Assembly (NCBI GenBank): GCA_023396365.1
Contig: JAEWWL010000078.1
Coordinates: forward strand, 1-23,550
From: Methanobacteriota archaeon
GTDB lineage: Archaea; Halobacteriota; Methanomicrobia; Methanomicrobiales; Methanomicrobiaceae
DNA: 23,550 nt
Reading direction: 5' to 3'
The translations under genes and the position numbers were made by a program. Under the pieces are notes generated by a model. The model was given only the letters and a program-made list of their open reading frames with translations, made no database searches and was not told where the DNA came from. Each line of letters opens with the position of its first letter. Within the stretch, counting starts at the first letter, position 1. Shown piece by piece: positions 15,656-22,588 of the stretch.

Positions 15656-16564
15656 ATGAAAATTACATTCCTTTCAGGCGGAACCGGGACACCCAAACTG
15701 ATTAGAGGATTTAGAAAACTGATTCCTGATGAGAATATATCTGTAATTGTAAACACAGCAGAAGATATGTGGATATATGGAAGCCATCTTTCTCCTGATA
15801 CTGACACACTGATGTATCTTTTTTCAGGATTATTAAATACAGAAACCTGGTGGGGAATAAATGGGGATACAACAATAACAAACGACTTTTTAAAGGAATT
15901 GGGAGAAGATGTCTTTTTAACTCTTGGAGATAAGGACAGGGCGGTCAATATCGCAAGAGGAAGAATGCTAAAAGAAGGGCTCAATCTAACACAGGCAACA
16001 AATGAATTGTGCAGAAAATTAAATGTTTCTGCAAATATTCTTCCAATGACTGACACCGAAGTTACAACAAAAGTAAAAACCAAAAACGGGCTAATTCATT
16101 TTCAGGAATACTGGGTAAGACACCGCGGAACAGTGGAAATAGAAGATGTCGTAAGAGAATTTAAAATAAAGCCACGTGCAACAAAAGAAGCAATACAGGC
16201 AGTAAAAAATTCTGATCTTATCATCTTAGGGCCTTCCAATCCAGTTACAAGCATCTCCCCTATCATTGAATGCGAAGGAATCAAAAATGAGCTATTAAAA
16301 AAGCCTGTTGTTGCAGTCAGCCCTTTTATTGGAGATAGCCCTATTAGCGGGCCTGCGGGAGCTCTTATGAAAGCATGGAAATTATCTCCGGATTCAAAAG
16401 GCACATATTCTATTTACAGGGATTTTACTGACGTCTTTATTCAGGACATTAGAGATGCTATGTTTATCGAAGGTGCATTGAAATTTGATACTCTGATGAC
16501 AAATGAAAATATTAGCATATCTCTTGCCGGAAGTATTCTCAAAGAGGCCGGGGAATTAATCTGA
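15656..16564 (+). CDS. cofD: 2-phospho-L-lactate transferase CofD (F420 biosynthesis)
   Basis: Transfers the phospholactyl group from its GDP-activated form to Fo, making F420-0, the precursor of coenzyme F420. Family motifs are intact in the 302-residue product: SGGTGTPKL (7-15), SPDTDT (46-51), GDKDRA (91-96), LPMTDTEVTTKV (129-140), FQEYWVRHRG and GPSNPVTSISPI. Start ATG 15656 is chosen because the protein then begins MKITFLSGGTG as in other CofD and has family length; a GTG at 15620 would add 12 residues with no ribosome-binding site. It lies divergent from the HD gene and 40 bases before a membrane-protein gene. Confidence 0.92.
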   Translation: MKITFLSGGTGTPKLIRGFRKLIPDENISVIVNTAEDMWIYGSHLSPDTDTLMYLFSGLLNTETWWGINGDTTITNDFLKELGEDVFLTLGDKDRAVNIARGRMLKEGLNLTQATNELCRKLNVSANILPMTDTEVTTKVKTKNGLIHFQEYWVRHRGTVEIEDVVREFKIKPRATKEAIQAVKNSDLIILGPSNPVTSISPIIECEGIKNELLKKPVVAVSPFIGDSPISGPAGALMKAWKLSPDSKGTYSIYRDFTDVFIQDIRDAMFIEGALKFDTLMTNENISISLAGSILKEAGELI

Positions 16565-16570
16565 CCTCCA

Positions 16571-16578
16571 TATTTATA
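16571..16578 (+). promoter_or_regulatory. TATA box for the membrane-protein gene
   Basis: TATTTATA, 27-34 bases upstream of the ATG at 16605. The predicted start of transcription falls at or just before the ATG, so the transcript would be nearly leaderless and the adjacent palindrome would lie between TATA and start. Confidence 0.45.
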
Positions 16579-16579
16579 T

Positions 16580-16599
16580 TATACCTGTTTGCAGGTATA
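16580..16599. promoter_or_regulatory. Perfect palindrome over the ribosome-binding site/start region
   Basis: TATACCTG - TTTG - CAGGTATA, an 8-base perfect inverted repeat directly after the TATA box and six bases before the ATG. Its right arm holds AGGTAT, a usable ribosome-binding site. The position fits a repressor operator or a hairpin hiding the ribosome-binding site. Confidence 0.55.
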
Positions 16600-16604
16600 C
16601 ATAT

Positions 16605-17552
16605 ATGTCTGATTACTTCGCATTCAGCAGCATTGACACGGCACTGGACAGAACAAAATCCCTGCTATGGCCGTTTCAAAAAGGCATCTGGCTGAGAATT
16701 GCTTTCATTTCACTGTTTATTGGCGGATTTTCATCATTTAACCCGTTTCAGTTCACATCAGATACAGAGGATTTCCCTTTTATCACTTCAGGTTCCGATG
16801 CGTTCATTGATCAGCTCCCGATTATTCTTGCAGTAATTGGAATTATATTAGTCATCGCACTGATTTTCTCGTATATATCATGTGTATTTCAGTACCTTTT
16901 TGTTGAATGCCTTTCAAAAAATGAATTTTCAATCAGGAAATATTTTAAGACAAATACAGGCAGGGGCTTAAGACTCTTTGGATTCGAGCTGCTCATTGCA
17001 ATTGCAATGATTGCAGTTATCGCTGCGGCTGCTCTTTTTCTTTTCATGGGAGTCTCAGACCCGTCATCTTTCCCCGGTTTTGGGTATCTTATTATGCTGC
17101 TTTTGGTAATCCTTCTTATTTCAATTCCTTTTGGAATTATCACACTTTTTACGATTGATTTTGTTGTTCCGATAATGATTAAGGACAACTGCAATCTGAC
17201 AGATGGATGGAGGAGATGCTTTGCATTAATGAAAAAAGACTGGGTGCAGACTATAATTTATTTCATAATGAGGATTATTCTTGCTATTGTAACAGCCATT
17301 TTAATGTTTATTGCAATAATGATTGCAGCGCTTATTCTCGCAATCCCGTTTTTCATTGTAGGAGTATTCGGCCTGCTGGCATTGGGTGGAGGATTTCCTC
17401 TTGCAGCTGTGATTATAATTCTTGCAGTATTATTCATAATCTGCCTGATTCCGGTTGCGCTTTTAATAAGCGTTCCGTTTGTTGCATTCCTTAAGTACTA
17501 TACACTTGAGGTTCTTGGATGCATGGATGAAAATTACGTCCTTTTAGAATAA
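16605..17552 (+). CDS. Multi-pass membrane protein (DUF7544/DUF4013-like)
   Basis: 315-residue integral membrane protein with about six or seven hydrophobic segments (roughly 29-45, 71-95, 122-149, 160-190, 213-248, 250-262 and 264-296). The N-terminal stretch with ALDRTKSLLWPFQKGIWLRIAF and the middle segment FVVPIMIKDNCNLTDGWRRCFALMKKDW resemble archaeal DUF7544 and DUF4013 proteins, which have no known function; the assignment is tentative. There are no transporter or enzyme motifs. It sits between cofD and the CofD-like gene, with its own TATA box and palindrome, so it may be regulated separately. Confidence 0.65.
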   Translation: MSDYFAFSSIDTALDRTKSLLWPFQKGIWLRIAFISLFIGGFSSFNPFQFTSDTEDFPFITSGSDAFIDQLPIILAVIGIILVIALIFSYISCVFQYLFVECLSKNEFSIRKYFKTNTGRGLRLFGFELLIAIAMIAVIAAAALFLFMGVSDPSSFPGFGYLIMLLLVILLISIPFGIITLFTIDFVVPIMIKDNCNLTDGWRRCFALMKKDWVQTIIYFIMRIILAIVTAILMFIAIMIAALILAIPFFIVGVFGLLALGGGFPLAAVIIILAVLFIICLIPVALLISVPFVAFLKYYTLEVLGCMDENYVLLE

Positions 17553-17584
17553 AAATAAATAAAACTCTTTTTTACTCTCCTATT

Positions 17585-17593
17585 TTTTATACC
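17585..17593 (+). promoter_or_regulatory. TATA box for the CofD-like gene
   Basis: TTTTATACC after a T-run, about 50 bases upstream of the ATG at 17639, implying a leader of about 25-30 nt. Suggests independent expression from cofD. Confidence 0.4.
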
Positions 17594-17638
17594 TTAAGCA
17601 AAACCACTTTATCAGTTAAAGCCAGAATTAATCTGCAA

Positions 17639-18529
17639 ATGATTACTGTCATCTCCGGAGGAAAAGCTTCATTAAAACTTATAAAGGCTTTTAGAAATCT
17701 GTTATATGACAATGAAATATCTGTTCTGTCAAATACATCCGACTCTTTATGGAAGGATGGGAATCTTTTATGTCCGGACCTTGACGATGCAGTATTTCTC
17801 TTTTCAGGGCAGCTGAACACACTGCAGTGGACAGGAATAAAAGGCGACACTTTCTCAACAGACAAACTTGTAGAAAAAATAACAGGCAATACTCCAATTA
17901 TTAGTACAGGCGACAAGGCAAGAGCTGTCTGTATTGCAAGAAGCAATATTCTAAGAGAAGGCAAAAGCCTTACTGATGCAGCAGAATCCCTATGCAGTTA
18001 TTTTAATATCACATCAAAAATCCTGCCTGTTACTGACAGCAGATATGCTGCATTTGCAGAAATAGACAATAAAATATTTACAATTCCGGAATTTCGAAAA
18101 CTTTATTCAAATGATTATACTGCTGAATTCAGGGCATCTGTATCAGTTGACTTCAAAAAAATACCAAAAATTTCAGATAAAGCGGCGGATCTGATAAATT
18201 GCAGCGATGCAATAATAATCGGGCCTGAAAATATGAATACTGTAATTTCTCCGGTTCTTGCCTGCAGGGATGTTCGAAAACTTCTGAAAAGCCGGTATGT
18301 AATATCAGTTATCCCCAAAATTCCAGCTGATTACACCGCCGAAAAATATCCTGCATGGCTAAATATTCTAAAGACTCTGGTTTCAGTCTCAGACATAATA
18401 ATTCAGGATATAAAAGAGGAGAACACTCTTTTTGGAGCAGTCCGCCTTAACACTGATTTGGGCACAGCACATAAAGCCGAATCTCTTGCCTGGGAGATTA
18501 TGTCAATTATCAGAAGCAGAAGCAATTAA
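17639..18529 (+). CDS. Diverged CofD-like paralogue with eroded active-site motifs
   Basis: 296-residue protein that aligns along its whole length with the CofD encoded 1.1 kb upstream (shared framework: SGG, PD-D, LFSG-LNT, GDK-RA-IAR, LTDAAESLC, KILPVTD, IIGPE, ISPV). Almost every catalytic or substrate motif is altered: GGTGTPKL becomes GGKASLKL, SPDTDT becomes CPDLDD, GDKDRA becomes GDKARA, MTDTEVTTKV becomes VTDSRYAAFA, FQEYWVRHRG becomes IPEFRKLYSN, and GPSNPVTSI becomes GPENMNTVI. The frame is open and has its own TATA box, so it is expressed and maintained rather than a pseudogene. It may bind a different ligand, act as a regulator, or be catalytically inactive. Its 3' end overlaps the convergent secreted-protein gene by 27 bases. 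Confidence 0.75.
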   Translation: MITVISGGKASLKLIKAFRNLLYDNEISVLSNTSDSLWKDGNLLCPDLDDAVFLFSGQLNTLQWTGIKGDTFSTDKLVEKITGNTPIISTGDKARAVCIARSNILREGKSLTDAAESLCSYFNITSKILPVTDSRYAAFAEIDNKIFTIPEFRKLYSNDYTAEFRASVSVDFKKIPKISDKAADLINCSDAIIIGPENMNTVISPVLACRDVRKLLKSRYVISVIPKIPADYTAEKYPAWLNILKTLVSVSDIIIQDIKEENTLFGAVRLNTDLGTAHKAESLAWEIMSIIRSRSN

Positions 18530-19750
18530 ATCATTTGCAATTTCAAAGGCACCAAGAAGAAGTTCATATATTTTTCCGGCAATTTTCAGGAAGCTTTCAA
18601 CATCAACCTCTGAATGAAGAAGAGAATCAATGTCATCAGTCTGTTTTGCAACCTCTGTTCCTGAAGGGCTGCCGGAATGAACTGATGTGGCTGCAGCCTT
18701 CAGGGTGGGTGCGGATGTAAAAGCAGATGTCTGTATATTCCAATTCTGGTTTTGTTCAGGTGCATTCAGGTTTAATTCACTGTTTAATTCCAAGGCATAA
18801 TTATGAGCTTCAATTGCCTTGTCAGCAGCCTGGGATGCATAATTGCGCGCCAGCTCATAGTCAGAATATTTGTATTTATCCCCTGCAAGGACAAGAAGGG
18901 TTTTTGCATTATCATTGTAGGATTTAATAACCCATACACGGGAATCAGATGAAAGACCAGCTGAATTTTCATAATATGAAATCATTGAGTCCACTGCACC
19001 TGTTTTTTTCTCAGCATCTTCAATTGAGTAATCTGTCCAGGATATATCAAGAAGTCGTTCAGCCTCATCCATAAAAACCACTGCTGAGGACAAAAGGCTG
19101 CTCTGAACAGAAGGAGCGGAGTTTTTTGCTGTAGAAACGGCATTTGAGGCTTGTGTGTATTTTTTCTCTGCCTGAAAGGTATCAACCCCAAGGCTTCTTA
19201 GATTGTCTGTTTTTGAACGAAGATTATATAGCCTTGCTTCAGCAGAATCCTGAATACCGGATAAATCAGAAGGATTAATAAAAGTTCTTTCAACACTCTC
19301 CTCGGATTTCAGCTTACCGGCGGCATCATAATGAGCAACATCAAAAATGCTGTAATTTCCAGTTGACGAAACATCAGGAACAGTCCCGTTTAATCTGACT
19401 CTGACAATAGTCTGATACGAACCCGGATAATAAAGTTCAAATCCGCTTATTGATTCATAGCGTCCGGTATCCTTTGGCTTTTCCTGTTCAGCACCATCAA
19501 TTGATATCGTAAACTGCCACCGCGGGTCTGACAGATCAGTATAAAATTCCAAAGATTCTCTGTCTGAATTAAAATTGTATTCTACGGAGTAATAGCAAAA
19601 AACCTCATCTCCGGGGGCAAGAACACCTTCCGGATTTACATACCCCCAGACATCAAGATTGTTATCTGCAAGAGCAGAAGGCACACCCAGATAAATTATC
19701 AGAAGGATGATTGAGAATATTTTTATTTTATTATTTGAAATTAAGGACAT
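18503..19750 (-). CDS. Secreted protein with beta domain and helical repeats, unknown function
   Basis: 415-residue protein not recognised by name. Residues 1-28 are a clear signal peptide (basic start, hydrophobic core 11-24, ALA cleavage site before Asp29). Residues 29-165 look beta-rich with aromatic residues and two N-glycosylation sequons (NGT, NYS). Residues 170-335 are helical, with Ala/Lys-rich segments such as ARNYASQAADKAIEAHNYALEL, similar in style to methanogen surface proteins. A Ser/Thr-rich linker follows (about 340-375), then an amphipathic C-terminal helix. No cell-surface anchor motif is seen, so it is probably exported to the cell envelope or medium. It overlaps the CofD-like gene tail-to-tail by 27 bases. 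Confidence 0.65.
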   Translation of the reverse strand: MSLISNNKIKIFSIILLIIYLGVPSALADNNLDVWGYVNPEGVLAPGDEVFCYYSVEYNFNSDRESLEFYTDLSDPRWQFTISIDGAEQEKPKDTGRYESISGFELYYPGSYQTIVRVRLNGTVPDVSSTGNYSIFDVAHYDAAGKLKSEESVERTFINPSDLSGIQDSAEARLYNLRSKTDNLRSLGVDTFQAEKKYTQASNAVSTAKNSAPSVQSSLLSSAVVFMDEAERLLDISWTDYSIEDAEKKTGAVDSMISYYENSAGLSSDSRVWVIKSYNDNAKTLLVLAGDKYKYSDYELARNYASQAADKAIEAHNYALELNSELNLNAPEQNQNWNIQTSAFTSAPTLKAAATSVHSGSPSGTEVAKQTDDIDSLLHSEVDVESFLKIAGKIYELLLGAFEIANDLIASASDN

Positions 19751-19789
19751 CTCTGATTGATATATTATTTTTTTCAGGCATATATTGTT

Positions 19790-20242
19790 TTATTTTCCCT
19801 TTACAAGAAGAGTTGTAATTTTGCTGTTCATTATTACAGCTGAACTCACACTTCCCAGAAGAAGCCTTTCAAGACTGCTCTTGCCGCGTGTTCCAAGAAT
19901 TACAAGATCTGCATGAATTTCATCAGAAAAGGCAGGTATCTCTTCTCTTGGATCACCATGTTTTATGTGGATAATTATATCCACCCCCTCATCATGGGAA
20001 ATCTCCTTTGCATGCAAAAGGATTCTCTGCGCTTCTGCTGACAAAATCTCATCCATCATTTCAGGATTTGTTTCAGGCGCGCCCACAGGTGAATCTATGA
20101 CCATCTGATGAGTAAAAAGATGCTGAACAACATAAACCGCATTTAATTCCGCATTCCTGAGTCTTGCCTCCTGAATGGCGGTATAAAGTGCATTTTCAGA
20201 AGCTTTTGAACCATCAAGGGCAACAAGAATTCTTTTAAACAT
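19790..20242 (-). CDS. Universal stress protein UspA family
   Basis: 150-residue cytoplasmic protein with the Usp fold: N-terminal KRILVALDGSKASENAL (Asp10 of the ATP site) and the C-terminal nucleotide loop G117-x2-G120-x9-G130-S131 (GTRGKSSLERLLLGSVSS). The complete loop indicates the ATP-binding subclass. No specific stress role can be inferred. It sits alone upstream of the secreted-protein gene on the same strand with a 39-base gap, so the two may share a transcript. Divergent from aspS. Confidence 0.88.
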   Translation of the reverse strand: MFKRILVALDGSKASENALYTAIQEARLRNAELNAVYVVQHLFTHQMVIDSPVGAPETNPEMMDEILSAEAQRILLHAKEISHDEGVDIIIHIKHGDPREEIPAFSDEIHADLVILGTRGKSSLERLLLGSVSSAVIMNSKITTLLVKGK

Positions 20243-20282
20243 AATTATATTGTCTTTTTAAAAATTGAATATATGAATATAT

Positions 20283-20290
20283 CTATAAAT
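20283..20290 (-). promoter_or_regulatory. TATA box for the UspA gene
   Basis: Minus-strand ATTTATAG, about 41 bases upstream of the ATG, giving a predicted leader near 20 nt. Confidence 0.4.
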
Positions 20291-20310
20291 TGCATCTTTT
20301 TTCTCCTCAA

Positions 20311-20318
20311 ATTATAAT
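20311..20318 (+). promoter_or_regulatory. Possible TATA box for aspS
   Basis: ATTATAAT in the 138-base divergent region, about 65 bases before the aspS ATG, implying a leader of about 40 nt. No good ribosome-binding site is visible before that ATG. Confidence 0.3.
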
Positions 20319-20380
20319 TTTTTTGCTACCACATACAAAACAAAAATAATAGTTTAAGACACACATTATTCAGATATTTT

Positions 20381-21670
20381 ATGAGAATACCACTAAATGA
20401 AGTAACACCGCAGATGCAGACCGCAGAGGTCATCGGATGGGTGCACGAGATAAGAGATCTCGGCGGGCTGTCATTTTTTATTTTAAGAGACAGAACCGGT
20501 TTTTTACAGGCAACAATTGTTAAGAAAAAGGCGCCTGAAGAAGTTTTGGCAGCAGCAAAAGATGTTTCACGTGAGTCTGTTGTAAAAATATCAGGTGCTG
20601 TCAAAGAGTCCGACAAAGCTCCCGGCGGATGCGAGATAATACCTGAATCCTTTGAGATAATAAGCAAAGCTGAAACACCTCTTCCGCTGGATGTTTCAGA
20701 AAAAGTTCTTGCAGAGGTTGATACAAGAATAGACAACCGATACCTTGATGCAAGAAGACCGAAAGTAGCTGCAATATTTAAAGTCAGAAGTGCTGTAACA
20801 CATGCAATAACCGACTATTTTTATAAGGAAGGATTCATCAGCATCACAACATCCAAGATTGTTGCGGCTGCAACAGAGGGAGGAACAGAGCTTTTCCCTA
20901 TTGCCTACTTTGAAAAGGAGGCTTTCTTAAACCAGAGCCCGCAGCTTTACAAGCAGATGATGATGGCTGCCGGATTTGAAAAGGTCTTTGAGATTGGCCC
21001 GATATTTCGTGCTGAAGAACATAATACAACAAAGCACCTTAATGAAGCCACATCAATAGATGTTGAGGTCTCTTTTGCTGATCATATTGATGTGATGAAT
21101 CTTTTGGAGAATGTAATAATTGCCGCATACGAAAATGTTGACAAAACATGCAGTGATGCAATAGAAACTCTCGGCATTGATTTCAAGGTGCCTGAGAAAC
21201 AATTTCCGAGGCTTGCATATTCAGAGGCAATAGATATTGCAGCTGTTTCAATAGATGAGGATATTGCATATGGCGATGATCTCTCATCAGCTGCCGAGCG
21301 TGCAATAGGTGAAGAGATGGGGCAGCATTACTTTATTACAGACTGGCCGACATCAATAAAGCCATATTACGCAATGCCTTATGAAAATGATCCTGAAATA
21401 TGCAAGGCATTTGATATGATGCATCCGAGAATGGAGCTTTCAAGCGGCGCACAGCGTATCCACCAGCACGATCTTCTTGTTGAGCAGATGAAGAAAAAAG
21501 GTTTATCTCCTGAGAGCTTTGAATTCTACTTAAAGCCGTTCAAGTACGGAATGCCGCCGCATGCAGGATGGGGTGTCGGAATGGATCGCCTGGTAATGAC
21601 GATGCTTGACCTTCCAAACATCAGAGAGGCGGTTCTCTTCCCGCGTGACAGGCACAGAGTAACACCATGA
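20381..21670 (+). CDS. aspS: Aspartyl-tRNA synthetase, probable non-discriminating archaeal type
   Basis: Class IIb synthetase of 429 residues that charges tRNA-Asp. An N-terminal OB-fold anticodon domain (about 1-105) precedes the catalytic core with motif 2 FRAEEHNTTKHLNEA and motif 3 GWGVGMDRLVM, ending in the typical FPRDRHRVTP. At the two positions that separate discriminating from non-discriminating enzymes (Trp26 and Lys85 in Thermococcus), this protein has His22 (GWVHEI) and Pro81 (KAPGG). By published work on archaeal and Deinococcus enzymes these favour charging both tRNA-Asp and tRNA-Asn, with Asn made on the tRNA by GatCAB. Its last four bases overlap the next gene. Confidence 0.9.
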   Translation: MRIPLNEVTPQMQTAEVIGWVHEIRDLGGLSFFILRDRTGFLQATIVKKKAPEEVLAAAKDVSRESVVKISGAVKESDKAPGGCEIIPESFEIISKAETPLPLDVSEKVLAEVDTRIDNRYLDARRPKVAAIFKVRSAVTHAITDYFYKEGFISITTSKIVAAATEGGTELFPIAYFEKEAFLNQSPQLYKQMMMAAGFEKVFEIGPIFRAEEHNTTKHLNEATSIDVEVSFADHIDVMNLLENVIIAAYENVDKTCSDAIETLGIDFKVPEKQFPRLAYSEAIDIAAVSIDEDIAYGDDLSSAAERAIGEEMGQHYFITDWPTSIKPYYAMPYENDPEICKAFDMMHPRMELSSGAQRIHQHDLLVEQMKKKGLSPESFEFYLKPFKYGMPPHAGWGVGMDRLVMTMLDLPNIREAVLFPRDRHRVTP

Positions 21671-22563
21671 GACTGATTAAAAAATTGCTTCCCACAACAG
21701 TAGTCGGCAGTTACCCTGCAGTCAGAGGAAAAGGATTCAAATCAATTCTGGATCCATATTCACATGCCTTAGAGACTGCTGTAAATGATCAGATTGCCGC
21801 CGGAATTGATATTATTTCAACCGGACAGGTACGAGGAGACATGATAACCTCCCTGACCTCTCAGATTCCCGGGATACGCGAGCAAAGAGTTACAGGCCTT
21901 GTAAAACCTGCTCAAAAGCCGATGACTGCTGATGACACCAGATTTGCAGTATCAAAGCATCCAAAGGTCAAGGCAATGCTTGCAGGACCTTCAACAATCT
22001 CCCATGCATTAAAAATTGACACTCCGGTTTACAGGAACAGGGATGAATTAATACTGGATCTTGCACAGATAATAGCAGTTGAGGCTTCAAGGCTTGAAAC
22101 ACTCGGGATAGCAATATTTCAGATTGATGAGCCTATTCTTTCAACCGGAGCTGCAGATATCAGCACTGCTTATCAGGCGATAAGTGCGATAACAGGAGTT
22201 TTAAGAGTGCCTACATGCATGCATGTCTGCGGAAATATTGGCGGCATCATTGACAGTCTTTTAAAAATGCCGGTTGATATTATAGATCTTGAATTCTCAT
22301 GCAATCATGAAAATCTGGAAACTATCTCAAAAAAAGAGATACATGACAAGCAGATAGGATTCGGAGTCGTTGATTCGGCAAGCGCTGATATTGATTCTGT
22401 TGATTTAATAAGAAAAAGAATTGAGGCCGGTGTAGATATATTCGGCCCGGAGAAACTGCTAATTGATCCTGACTGCGGTCTTCGCATGCATTCAAGGGAC
22501 ACTGCATTTGGAAAACTGAAAAATATGGTCACTGCAGCCGGTGAGGTTCGCGAGAGCCTTTAA
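21667..22563 (+). CDS. Short archaeal methionine synthase (MetE catalytic domain only)
   Basis: 298-residue protein equivalent to the C-terminal zinc domain of cobalamin-independent methionine synthase. Candidate zinc ligands are His186 and Cys188 (MHVCGN), Glu209 (LEFSC) and Cys270 (DPDCGLR), all in the expected order. The N-terminus keeps TTVVGSYP and the middle AIFQIDEPIL. Archaeal proteins of this kind lack the folate-binding N-terminal half and are thought to take the methyl group from a methylated corrinoid rather than a folate. It transfers methyl to homocysteine to make methionine. ATGA overlap with aspS indicates coupled translation. Methylcobalamin:homocysteine methyltransferase is the most precise label I can support. 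Confidence 0.85.
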   Translation: MRLIKKLLPTTVVGSYPAVRGKGFKSILDPYSHALETAVNDQIAAGIDIISTGQVRGDMITSLTSQIPGIREQRVTGLVKPAQKPMTADDTRFAVSKHPKVKAMLAGPSTISHALKIDTPVYRNRDELILDLAQIIAVEASRLETLGIAIFQIDEPILSTGAADISTAYQAISAITGVLRVPTCMHVCGNIGGIIDSLLKMPVDIIDLEFSCNHENLETISKKEIHDKQIGFGVVDSASADIDSVDLIRKRIEAGVDIFGPEKLLIDPDCGLRMHSRDTAFGKLKNMVTAAGEVRESL

Positions 22564-22588
22564 TATCAAAATATCAGTGAGTTCCGGC

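Noticed and set aside
15601..16083. 160-codon minus-strand ORF opposite cofD
   Set aside because: Antisense shadow of an intact CofD; the translation has no recognisable features.
17639..18529. CofD-like gene as a pseudogene
   Set aside because: No frameshift or stop across 296 codons, and a promoter is present; eroded motifs point to functional change rather than decay.
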